Source of the DNA: Streptosporangiaceae bacterium
GTDB lineage: Bacteria; Actinomycetota; Actinomycetes; Streptosporangiales; Streptosporangiaceae
NCBI GenBank assembly: GCA_030040475.1
Contig: JASHTQ010000066.1
Location: 1 to 14,515, forward strand
Direction: 5' to 3'
Length of the DNA stretch: 14,515 bases
Shown: positions 8,303-14,515 of the stretch, in pieces
How positions within the stretch are numbered: position 1 is the stretch's first letter
How the letters are laid out: each line of letters opens with the position of its first letter
Position numbers and translations under genes: made by a program
Notes under the pieces: generated by a model
Databases searched by the model: none
Seen by the model: the letters and a program-made list of their open reading frames with translations, nothing else
Told to the model about the DNA's origin: nothing

Positions 8303-9280
8303 CCGCCCCAGGGAGGCGACGAGCACCGCCCGGCCCGTGCTGCCCTGGCGGGCGGTCGCGGCCTCGGCGGCGGCGGCCAGGTCGACCGCGAACAAGTCAT
8401 CGACCTCGGTTGTTCCTGAGGCGGTGCCGAGCAGCCGGACCATGCCCGTCGAACCGTCGGCGATCAGCGGGCAGGCGGCGCGCAGGTCGAGGCGGCGGCC
8501 GTCGGCGGTCAGCACCCACGGCTCGCTCGCGGGCGCGCCGGCGGTCGCGTCCGCTGACCGGGGAGGCAGCAGGCCGACGACCGCGTTGGAGTGGTCGGCC
8601 AGGCCGCGGCAGATCCTGGCCGCGTCACCCGCTTCCCGCTCGTTCAGGCGGAGGGCGGTGCCGAGCGCGACCGGGTCGCCGAGCAGGTGCAGCATGTGTC
8701 CCGTTGGGCGCGCTTCCACCGCGAGCAGTTCGCACGCCACCGCCGCGGCGGTGTCGACCTGGTCGATGACGGGCAGCGGGTCCGGCAGCCGGTTGGCGAC
8801 CAGCACGCCCTCGTCGCCCGCCACCAGCACGGCGCCGATCTGGGTACCGGCCGCGAGCAGCGCCCGCAGCCGGGCGGCGGCCTCGCCGTAGCGCAGCCCA
8901 GGCGGCACCACGGCGACAACGGGCCCCGTCGGCGTCGGCTGCTGGGTGACGGGAAGGGGCGCTCCGACGAAGGCGCCGGTCCCGCCGGGGGTGGGGACAC
9001 CCGCGGCCAGCACGCGCAGGCGGCCGTTCGACGCGGGAGCGCCCGGGACGGTCACGATCGAGGTGTCGACCGCCCGGAGCGGGGCGATCCTGGCCTCGTC
9101 AGCAGTCCGCCCGACCTGACGTTCGACACGGCGGATCAGCGCGGCGGCACCGCGCAGCGAGTCGGCCGAGCCCTTGCGGCCGCGGGTCGGCGCCCGTCCC
9201 GCGGCCACCACCGTCTTGCCGTCGACCAGGACGACCTCGGTGGTGGCGTTGCCCACGTCCACCCCGGCGATCAGCGTCAT
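7622..9280 (-). CDS. ddrA: Diol/glycerol dehydratase reactivase, large (alpha) subunit
   Basis: This 552-residue protein belongs to the DdrA/PduG reactivases, ATP-dependent chaperones that release damaged cobalamin from diol or glycerol dehydratase so that fresh adenosylcobalamin can bind. ASKHA-type ATPase elements are seen: phosphate-1 loop GVDVGNATTEV (6-16, Asp8), phosphate-2 loop VVDLGAGTVDVIG (367-379) and an adenosine loop VLVVGGPAGDEELL (497-510). The family-typical ending GRGNVGG...HAVALGLAL is present. It is about 50 residues shorter than the Klebsiella type (about 610). Its ATG overlaps the stop of the small dehydratase subunit gene (ATGA), so it is coupled to the enzyme it should serve. 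The usual small partner DdrB/PduH is not encoded in the window. GlmL/MutL, the related glutamate mutase activator, is the main alternative, but the dehydratase context and C-terminus favour DdrA. Confidence 0.9.
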   Translation of the reverse strand: MTLIAGVDVGNATTEVVLVDGKTVVAAGRAPTRGRKGSADSLRGAAALIRRVERQVGRTADEARIAPLRAVDTSIVTVPGAPASNGRLRVLAAGVPTPGGTGAFVGAPLPVTQQPTPTGPVVAVVPPGLRYGEAAARLRALLAAGTQIGAVLVAGDEGVLVANRLPDPLPVIDQVDTAAAVACELLAVEARPTGHMLHLLGDPVALGTALRLNEREAGDAARICRGLADHSNAVVGLLPPRSADATAGAPASEPWVLTADGRRLDLRAACPLIADGSTGMVRLLGTASGTTEVDDLFAVDLAAAAEAATARQGSTGRAVLVASLGRLPVTDPPDELLGVPVRRLISEPSAARAGALTTPGARCDALVVDLGAGTVDVIGPADAVVAAGAGDLLTAAVAETLGIPRAAADWVKRGPCIRVDGGQRFEAEDGTRGFLAAAAPASSAGMLAVDGPGGLLPFDRRHGPAEWRAIRLRLKIAILAANLRRAIRTLGPDLAQVLVVGGPAGDEELLGVIMRSLPGEVAVGRGNVGGTLDGEPLRHRHAVALGLALAEP

Positions 9281-9639
9281 GCGGATAGGCCCCGGCGGGC
9301 GTAGACCTCTGCCGCCTCGCGGACCAGGGCGGCGCAGCGGGGCAGGCCGCGGTCGGCCAGCGACCCGGCGAGGTCGGTCAGCTGCGTCGGGGTGGACCGG
9401 CCAGGCCGCAGGGCGTCGTAGATGGACAGGACCTCGTCGTCGGGCAGTCGGGTCAGCTCGGCGGCGCGGCGGAGGTTCTCGGCCAGCTGCGGGTTGCCGT
9501 GTTCCTCGGCGACCACGGCCTGGCGTTCCAGCGTGTCCGGGTGGATCCGCAGGTCAGCCACGCCGATCTCGCCCGCCCGTATCGCGTCCACGGTCAGGCC
9601 CTCCACGGTCCGCCCCGATAGCGCCCGCACCTCGGTCAC
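9277..9639 (-). CDS. pduE: Diol/glycerol dehydratase small (gamma) subunit
   Basis: The 120-residue product matches the conserved core of PduE/DdrC-type small subunits: VADLRIHPDTLERQAVVAEE (27-46), NPQLAENLRRAAELTRLP (49-66), YDALRPGRST (74-83) and CAALVREAAEVYARR (102-116). The small subunit packs against the large subunit in the dehydratase dimer of trimers. It is shorter than Klebsiella PduE (about 173), lacking the poorly conserved N-terminal extension. I chose the GTG at 9639 because it overlaps the TGA of the upstream gene as GTGA, and because homology begins right after it. A longer open frame upstream is an antisense-type shadow of the dehydratase gene. The stop overlaps the reactivase ATG. 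The gene symbol is by homology only. Confidence 0.9.
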   Translation of the reverse strand: MTEVRALSGRTVEGLTVDAIRAGEIGVADLRIHPDTLERQAVVAEEHGNPQLAENLRRAAELTRLPDDEVLSIYDALRPGRSTPTQLTDLAGSLADRGLPRCAALVREAAEVYARRGLSA

Positions 9640-11882
9640 GTCAGGCCCTCCAGTGACAGTTCTTCGGGGAGTGCGGCGGGGCTGGCGGCGCGGCGCTCCA
9701 GTTCCATCAGGGCGATGACGGTGGTGTGGTAGCGGGCCTCGATCGCCTCGTCGGAGTAGGGGTTGCGGGCCGGGTCGGGCGTGCCGCCCTTGGCGTGGCG
9801 GGCGGCGTTCGCGCCGAGCAGCCGGTACAGCTCCGGCGTGACCGACGGGGCGACCGAGTACAGCTCGAGGTTGGCCAGCGGGGCCAGGTCGCGGCGGTGG
9901 ATCAGCGCGGTGCCCTTGCCTTGCAGGCCGATGCCGATGCCCGAGCCGGCCAGCCGGGCCGCGGCCAGGCCGATCCGGCCCAGGTCCACGGTGTCGTTGA
10001 AGCGGACCACGCGGCCCGTGCACCCCTCCTCCTCCAGGCCCGCCAGTATCTCGCGCAGCACGTCGGTGACCGCCAGGCCGGACAGGCTGCGCCAGATGTC
10101 ACGCCCGACGGCGGGCGAGACACCGATGACCACGTCCCGGGGACCCTGCCCTGGCCGCGCCTGGCCGGCCGGGGCGAGCAGCGGGACGGCGGCCAGTGCC
10201 TGCTGCGCCCGGAGCTCGGCCACCCCGCGGACCTGCCTGATGGCGTCGATCTCACGCTGGCGCTCGGCGGAAGGCTGGTAGCCCGTGCCCGGGCCCGCGT
10301 AGTCGTTCGGGTCGGTGACCAGGGACAATACCTGGAGCCGCTCGTCAAAGATGGCGGACGTCTGCAAGTAGTCACCAGACAGCCTGGCCCGGACAAAGGC
10401 CACCGTTCGTTCTGCTATATCGAAGTAGCCGCATTCGTCGAGGGCGGCCACGATGTCCACCACCGTCAGCCCGCGCTGGCGGATGGCATGGGCGGCAGCC
10501 AGGACGGCGAGGGTGTCGGTCTCACCGAGATCCTTGGAGCCGGCCGCGTCCACCGCGAGCTCCACGTGCGCGTCGGTGAAGTCGGCGAGACCGAGGTGGG
10601 CGTAGACGGCGCGGCAGGCCTGGGCGGCCTCCCGGCGCAGCTCGCCGATCCTGGCCGGGGCGACGGTCCGCAGGCCGCCGTCGATGCCCCAGTCCCGCTG
10701 CATGGCGAGGAAGTCGTCGATGTCCTCGGCGTTGAAGTTGCTCGGGCCGAACATGTTGTCGTAGCGCTGGATCGAGCCGAACCCGCTGAACGCGAAGTCC
10801 GAGCCCGCCAGCACGATCGGCAGCGTGCGCGAGGTGCGGCGCATGTCCGACTCGCTCATCAGCGCGTCGTTCCCCGAGCAGGACTCCAGGTTGCGCATCA
10901 TGACCATGACGTTCTCGGACATCAGCTCGCGCAGCCCGGACGGAACGGCGGCGGCGACGCTGGCGCCGTCGATGCCGCCGTTCTGCACGCCCTGGGCGCC
11001 GATCGCCCTGGCCAGCGCGACGCACCGGGCCTCGAGGTAGAGCATCGACCGGCGCTGGGCGCCCGCCATCAGCACCTCGGCGCCGGCCCCGGAGGAGACC
11101 CGCATCTTCATCCCGCGGGAGGCGTAGGCGGAGCTGAGGAAGGCCTTGGACCAGGGGGTGTCGTCGCCGTCCGTGAACACCTGCTCGGTGCCGTACAGGG
11201 AGACGGTCTCGGCGTAGGAGGTCAGGCCGCGCATGCCGAGCTCGAGCTCGAGCGCCTCCTCGACCGAGCACTGGATGAGCACGCCGTCGGCACCGAAGGC
11301 CGCGCCGATCAGGCAGGCCACCGCGTTGCTCGGCGCGTCGGCGAGGACGGGCACGGTGGTCTCGATCTCGCGGAAGCCGAACGCCGCCGCGGTCGCCGCG
11401 TCGGCCGCGAGCAGCAGCGGGTCATCCAGCCGGTTGGTGACGTGGGCCTGGTTGCTCGGCGTGCGCCTGGCCCGCAGCTTGGTCATGGCCATCATCAGCT
11501 CGGGCGGGCGCAGCAGGGCGAGCACCCGGGTCAGCTTGGCCGGGGTGGCGCCGGCGCTCAGAGCGACGATCTCGCGCCGGGGCACGGCGGGATCGGCCAG
11601 CATCCGGGCGAACGCGACGTCGGAAAGGCCCATCGCCTCCTTTGCCACGGTCAGGTCGAGGCCGTGCCTGGCGATGAAGGTGTCGATCGAGTCGAAGTCC
11701 GCCTCGGCGGTCCCGTCCAGCTCGGTCACCCGGCCGTCCTCGATCACCAGGCTGGGCTCCGGGTCGTGCGGCGAGCGCAGCGCGATCAGGCCGAGCTCGG
11801 GGTTCTCGGCAGCAAAGCCGTCGAGGTTGACCCGCTGCTTGTCCATGAACCGGATCCGGCCCACGGGTTCTTGCCCGGTCAT
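9636..11882 (-). CDS. pduCD: Adenosylcobalamin-dependent diol/glycerol dehydratase, fused large and medium subunits
   Basis: This 748-residue protein fuses a PduC-like large subunit (about 1-550) to a PduD-like medium subunit (about 583-700). The family converts 1,2-diols or glycerol to aldehydes by a cobalamin radical mechanism. PduC blocks are obvious: TPSNQAHVTN (141-150), IETTV, YGTEQVFTDGDDTPWSKAF (230-248), SMLYLEARC and RYDNMFGPSNFNAEDIDDF. Relative to Klebsiella oxytoca PduC, numbered from memory, a constant offset of 4 places every metal or catalytic residue: Gln145, His147, Glu174, Glu225, Gln300, Asp339 and Ser366. The pocket residues Ser301 and Gln336 become Asp305 and Ala340. The medium domain shows VVIGVSPAVG, LREILAGLEEEG, GSGIGIGLQGKGTALIHRRD and NLELYSVAPSVTPELYR. 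The N-terminal encapsulation peptide of PduD is absent. The start overlaps the GntR gene stop as ATGA. Confidence 0.93.
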   Translation of the reverse strand: MTGQEPVGRIRFMDKQRVNLDGFAAENPELGLIALRSPHDPEPSLVIEDGRVTELDGTAEADFDSIDTFIARHGLDLTVAKEAMGLSDVAFARMLADPAVPRREIVALSAGATPAKLTRVLALLRPPELMMAMTKLRARRTPSNQAHVTNRLDDPLLLAADAATAAAFGFREIETTVPVLADAPSNAVACLIGAAFGADGVLIQCSVEEALELELGMRGLTSYAETVSLYGTEQVFTDGDDTPWSKAFLSSAYASRGMKMRVSSGAGAEVLMAGAQRRSMLYLEARCVALARAIGAQGVQNGGIDGASVAAAVPSGLRELMSENVMVMMRNLESCSGNDALMSESDMRRTSRTLPIVLAGSDFAFSGFGSIQRYDNMFGPSNFNAEDIDDFLAMQRDWGIDGGLRTVAPARIGELRREAAQACRAVYAHLGLADFTDAHVELAVDAAGSKDLGETDTLAVLAAAHAIRQRGLTVVDIVAALDECGYFDIAERTVAFVRARLSGDYLQTSAIFDERLQVLSLVTDPNDYAGPGTGYQPSAERQREIDAIRQVRGVAELRAQQALAAVPLLAPAGQARPGQGPRDVVIGVSPAVGRDIWRSLSGLAVTDVLREILAGLEEEGCTGRVVRFNDTVDLGRIGLAAARLAGSGIGIGLQGKGTALIHRRDLAPLANLELYSVAPSVTPELYRLLGANAARHAKGGTPDPARNPYSDEAIEARYHTTVIALMELERRAASPAALPEELSLEGLT

Positions 11883-12673
11883 CCCGCGGCCTGCGCTCGG
11901 AGTTCGACCACGCGGGCCCGGCCGGGGACGGCGCGGGCGCCGCCGGACTCGGTGCGCACGACGATGCGGGTGCGGTCGGCGCGGAACAGGTCGCGGGAGT
12001 ACTCGATCGGCTCGCCTTCGGCGTCCGCGGCCGTCCTCGTGATCGCCATCAGCGGCGCGCCCGGCTCGACGTCGAGGATGGCCGCCTCGTCGGCGGAGGC
12101 GAGGATGACCTCGATGCGTTCGGTGGCCTGGGCGGGCCCGGTGGCGAAGTGCTCCTCGATCAGCTCGTAGACCGACCCGCCGAGCGGCAGCTCGAGCAGC
12201 CCGGGGAAGCGCTTGGCCGGCAGCCTGGCGTGCTCGAGGGAAAACGGGCTTCCGTCCGCGAGCCGGATCCGGACCAGGTCGACCACGAGCTCGCCGGGGC
12301 GGGTCCGCAGCGCCTGCGCGGTCACGTCGTCCGCCTGGGCCAGCCGGGCGGACAGCACGCGCGTTCCCGCCACCACGCCCTGGCTGCGCAGCAGCGCGGG
12401 TACCCCGACGATCCTGGACAGGTCGCGCTCGATCTTGCCCTTGGCGACGAACGTCCCGCCGCCTCGGCCGGGGACCCGGCGGACCATGCCGACCTGCTCG
12501 AGGACCGCGAGTGCCTGGCGGAGCGTGGCCCGGCTGACCCCGAGGTCCGCGGCGAGCGCGCGCTCGGCGCCCAGGCGCTGCCCGGGGCGCAGCCCGCCGC
12601 TGCCGATCCGCTCGGCCAGCGCCCGCCTGACCTCCTCCGGCGTCCGTCTTCCCGCCGCCGTGCCCGCGCTCAT
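11879..12673 (-). CDS. GntR-family transcriptional regulator with UTRA effector domain (HutC type)
   Basis: The 264-residue protein has an N-terminal winged helix-turn-helix (about 11-77): LGAERALAADLGVSRATLRQ (34-53) followed by the wing VRRVPGRGGGTFV (64-76). A UTRA ligand-binding domain (about 95-255) follows and ends in the typical IEYSRDLFRADRTRIVVR region. Regulators of this subfamily usually repress a neighbouring catabolic operon until its substrate or an intermediate binds. Here the gene lies inside the operon. Its ATG shares a base with the SDR stop (TGATG), and its stop overlaps the dehydratase start (ATGA), so autoregulation of the whole unit is likely. The operator would be expected upstream of the first gene, outside the window. 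The start was chosen by the overlap and by the family N-terminus; the much longer open frame upstream is a shadow of the SDR gene. Confidence 0.92.
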   Translation of the reverse strand: MSAGTAAGRRTPEEVRRALAERIGSGGLRPGQRLGAERALAADLGVSRATLRQALAVLEQVGMVRRVPGRGGGTFVAKGKIERDLSRIVGVPALLRSQGVVAGTRVLSARLAQADDVTAQALRTRPGELVVDLVRIRLADGSPFSLEHARLPAKRFPGLLELPLGGSVYELIEEHFATGPAQATERIEVILASADEAAILDVEPGAPLMAITRTAADAEGEPIEYSRDLFRADRTRIVVRTESGGARAVPGRARVVELRAQAAG

Positions 12674-13464
12674 CAGATTCCCGCCATGGCCTCGGGCGAC
12701 TCGGGCAGCACCTGGCCGCCGTCCACCACGATCGTCTGGCCGGTGATGTACGCCGCCTCGTCGGTGGCGAAGAACAGGGCGGCGTAGCCGATCTCGTCGA
12801 CGGTGCCCAGGCGGCGCAGCGGGATCGCGGCGGTCATCCCCGCCGCGTAGTCCTCGCCGAGGTCGGCGAGCCCCTCGGTGGCGATGTTGCCCGGCAGCAC
12901 GGCGTTGACCGTTATGCCGCTCGGCGCCAGCTCGATCGCGGCCGTCCGCATGAACCCGAGCTGGCCGGCCTTGCTCGCGCCGTAGTGCGTCCAGCCGGGA
13001 AAGCCGGTGATCGGCCCGGTGATCGACGAGGTGAGGATGACCCGGCCGCGGCCCGAGCGCGCCAGGGCCGGGATGCATGCCTGGACGGTCAGCACGGTGC
13101 CCTTCAGGTTGGTGCCGAGGACCAGGTCCAGGTCCTCCTCTGTCATGTCGACGAGCCTGGCGTCGGGGAAGATCCCCGCGTTCGCGCACAGCACGTCGAT
13201 GCCGCCGAGGCGCTCCTGCGCGACCGCGGCTACCCGCCTGCAGTCCTCCCGGCTGGCCACGTCGGCCTGCACGAACGAGACCTCGCCGTGCGGTTCCAGC
13301 GCCTGGGCGTTCAGCTCCCGCGCGGCGGCCCTGGCGACATCGGAGTCCCTGCCGGTGATCAGCACGCGCGCCCCGCTGCGGGCGAACACGGCGGCGATGC
13401 CCTTGCCGATGCCGCGCGTGCCGCCTGTGACCACCACGGCGCGGCCTGCGATCGAGGTGAACAT
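12673..13464 (-). CDS. Short-chain dehydrogenase/reductase, resembling RMM 1-amino-2-propanol dehydrogenase
   Basis: This classical SDR of 263 residues has the cofactor motif TGGTRGIG (13-20), NAG (95-97), Asn119, and catalytic Ser147, Tyr161 and Lys165 (YGASK). Arg39 after the second strand (ITGRDSD) hints at NADP(H) preference. Stretches such as [28 protein letters not shown] and [11 protein letters not shown] closely resemble, from memory, the S-(+)-1-amino-2-propanol dehydrogenase of the mycobacterial RMM microcompartment locus (often mis-annotated as FabG). I therefore infer oxidation or reduction of an amino alcohol or related secondary alcohol; the exact substrate is unproven. A generic 3-oxoacyl reductase is less likely in this operon. 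The gene starts 15 bases after the kinase gene stop, with its own AGGGAG, and its stop overlaps the regulator start. Confidence 0.88.
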   Translation of the reverse strand: MFTSIAGRAVVVTGGTRGIGKGIAAVFARSGARVLITGRDSDVARAAARELNAQALEPHGEVSFVQADVASREDCRRVAAVAQERLGGIDVLCANAGIFPDARLVDMTEEDLDLVLGTNLKGTVLTVQACIPALARSGRGRVILTSSITGPITGFPGWTHYGASKAGQLGFMRTAAIELAPSGITVNAVLPGNIATEGLADLGEDYAAGMTAAIPLRRLGTVDEIGYAALFFATDEAAYITGQTIVVDGGQVLPESPEAMAGI

Positions 13465-13468
13465 GGCG

Positions 13469-13474
13469 CTCCCT
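13469..13474 (-). promoter_or_regulatory. Ribosome binding site of the SDR gene
   Basis: AGGGAG on the minus strand lies 4 bases before the ATG at 13464, in the 15-base gap after the kinase gene. It is the only clear independent ribosome binding site I see in this operon; the later genes rely on overlaps. Confidence 0.55.
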
Positions 13475-13479
13475 GCCCT

Positions 13480-14515
13480 TCAGTGTCTGCTGAGGTATGA
13501 CTCCGCGAGGTCGCAGCTGCCGGCGGTGTACCCGGCGCCGAGCTCGACGGCGATGTCCACGCCCTGGTGCGAGCCGATCCATGCCAGCAGGAGCAGCCGC
13601 CGGAACATGATGAACGTCCAGATCTCCGCCTCGTCGGCGGCTGTCAGGCTGCCCGCCCGCCGGTACCCGGTCAGCCAGCTGTCCACCAGGGCGGGCACCT
13701 CGGGTGCGTGCTCGAAGAAGCTCACCGTGGTGCCGAGATCGTAGAGGAACCAGCCGAACCCCGAGTCGTCGAAGTCGATGACGCTGACCGCTCCGTCGTG
13801 CACCAGCAGGTTAGCGAGCCTGGTGTCGGCGTGCACGAGCCCGTAACGTTCCGGAGCCTGGCCGAAGGCTTTCAGCCTCGCGCGGAGGGTGTCGTCCAGC
13901 CTGGTGAGCACGGCGCGTTCGGACGGGCCTACGCCGACGCCGTCCTGCCAGCGGCCCCACCTGGCCTGCGCGCCGAAGGCCGCCTGGTAGTCCCAGTGGA
14001 ACCGGTTGAACCAGGCGGGCCGCTGCCAGCTCCGCGCGTGCGCGTGCATCCGGGCGGTGATCTCGCCAAGCTCGGCGAAGTGCGCGTTCGTCAGCTCGGC
14101 GCCTTCTGCCCCGGTGGCCAGCTCGGTGCCCGGCTCGGTGCCGGGCAGGAACTCGAAGCGTACGCAGTGGCGGGAGGCGCCGGTGCGGCGTTCGGCCACC
14201 GTGACCACGCGCCGCCCGTCGGCCGCGGGCAGCACCTTTGGCGTCCGGACCCCGGCTTCCGCGCGCAGCGCGTCCATCCAGGCCAGCTCGGAGGCGATCT
14301 CCTGCTCGGTGTGGTAGCCCAGCCGGTGCACGCGCAGCACGGAGGGGCCGGCCGCCGGGTCCGACACCAGGTAGGTCGCGTTTTCCGAGACGTTCAGCAG
14401 CTCGATGGCGGTATCGGGATGGCAGCCGTGAAGGAGCAGCGCGTCCCGCGCGCAGCCGGCCACCCGGTCCAGGACGTCCCCGCCAGCGGACAGGTCGTGG
14501 CCGCCGGATGGCGCG
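13480..14515 (-). CDS. APH-family phosphotransferase (aminoglycoside/choline/amino-alcohol kinase-like), possibly 5'-truncated by the window edge
   Basis: Numbering from the GTG at 14463 gives 327 residues. The kinase fold is shown by ELLNVSENATYLV (21-33, nucleotide loop), LRVHRLGYH, the Brenner motif HADTRLANLL (211-220, catalytic Asp213 and Asn218) and metal-binding IDFDDSGFGWFLYDLG (229-244, Asp230). APH enzymes phosphorylate a hydroxyl of small molecules such as aminoglycosides, choline, homoserine or amino alcohols. In the RMM loci a kinase of this type is thought to phosphorylate 1-amino-2-propanol. The adjacent SDR resembles that pathway, so a small amino-alcohol substrate is more plausible than antibiotic resistance. 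The frame is open through the right edge (LDRVAGCARDAL), with no in-frame ATG, so the true start may lie outside. It is the first gene of the operon visible here. Confidence 0.85.
   Translation of the reverse strand, partial: APSGGHDLSAGGDVLDRVAGCARDALLLHGCHPDTAIELLNVSENATYLVSDPAAGPSVLRVHRLGYHTEQEIASELAWMDALRAEAGVRTPKVLPAADGRRVVTVAERRTGASRHCVRFEFLPGTEPGTELATGAEGAELTNAHFAELGEITARMHAHARSWQRPAWFNRFHWDYQAAFGAQARWGRWQDGVGVGPSERAVLTRLDDTLRARLKAFGQAPERYGLVHADTRLANLLVHDGAVSVIDFDDSGFGWFLYDLGTTVSFFEHAPEVPALVDSWLTGYRRAGSLTAADEAEIWTFIMFRRLLLLAWIGSHQGVDIAVELGAGYTAGSCDLAESYLSRH

Noticed and set aside
7622..9280. Glutamate mutase activator GlmL/MutL for the reactivase gene
   Set aside because: No mutase subunits are nearby. 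The gene is coupled to diol dehydratase subunits, and its C-terminal GRGN...AVALGL pattern is that of DdrA/PduG.
9640..10023. Longer N-terminus for the small dehydratase subunit
   Set aside because: It is the out-of-frame reading of the medium-subunit domain. The GTG overlapping the upstream stop is the natural start.
9726..12170. An 814-codon open frame on the plus strand opposite the dehydratase and regulator genes
   Set aside because: It lies antisense to two clear genes, has shadow-like Gly/Ala/Arg/Gln/Asp/His composition and no recognisable motif. Long antisense frames are expected with GC-rich third positions.
12674..13582. A 567-codon minus-strand frame that would give the GntR regulator a long N-terminal extension
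   Set aside because: The upstream part is Arg/Gly/His-rich out-of-frame reading of the SDR gene. The regulator starts with normal family sequence at 12673.
7622..14515. Cobalamin riboswitch controlling the B12 operon
   Set aside because: No B12-box-like sequence or suitable leader was seen in the window. The operon's leader lies beyond the right edge.

Overview
The window is very GC-rich throughout, with GTG and ATG starts, tightly packed genes and long spurious antisense frames. Together with an actinobacterial-type trehalose/glycogen gene pair, a GadB decarboxylase, an eukaryotic-type Ser/Thr kinase and a fused B12 diol dehydratase, this points to a chromosomal segment of an actinomycete (Actinomycetota). 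I cannot name the genus. No rRNA, tRNA, CRISPR array, transposase or riboswitch was recognised.

Layout from the left. (1) The 3' end of a glycogen debranching enzyme gene (glgX) is followed one base later by a RibD-C type reductase. (2) Positions 1274-2511 hold genomic debris: an AT-rich junction, then remnants of two different MFS transporters, one per strand, with frameshifts, internal deletions and an in-frame stop. (3) A glutamate decarboxylase gene (+) converges on a membrane Ser/Thr kinase gene (-). (4) From a 201-bp divergent intergenic region, a solitary paaZ gene (+) reads out. It has lost its stop at the expected place, and its frame stays open about 690 bases antisense into the next gene. 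(5) From the right edge back to 7622 runs one long minus-strand operon: APH-like kinase, SDR dehydrogenase, GntR/UTRA regulator, fused large+medium diol dehydratase, small dehydratase subunit and diol dehydratase reactivase. Every junction from the SDR gene onward is a 1- or 4-base overlap (TGATG, ATGA, GTGA, ATGA), so the genes are almost certainly co-transcribed and translationally coupled.

The operon is the most interesting part. The SDR and the APH-type kinase resemble the 1-amino-2-propanol-handling enzymes of the Rhodococcus/Mycobacterium microcompartment (RMM) loci. Here they are wired to an adenosylcobalamin dehydratase, and no shell protein is in the window. The dehydratase keeps all metal and catalytic residues of diol dehydratase that I can place. 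However, two residues that line the substrate pocket in the Klebsiella enzyme (Ser301 and Gln336) become Asp305 and Ala340. An acidic residue in that pocket, in an amino-alcohol type operon, suggests an amine-bearing or otherwise non-standard diol substrate. The small reactivase subunit (DdrB/PduH) and the encapsulation-peptide regions are also missing. The operon continues beyond the right edge, where transport, aldehyde oxidation or shell genes could still lie.
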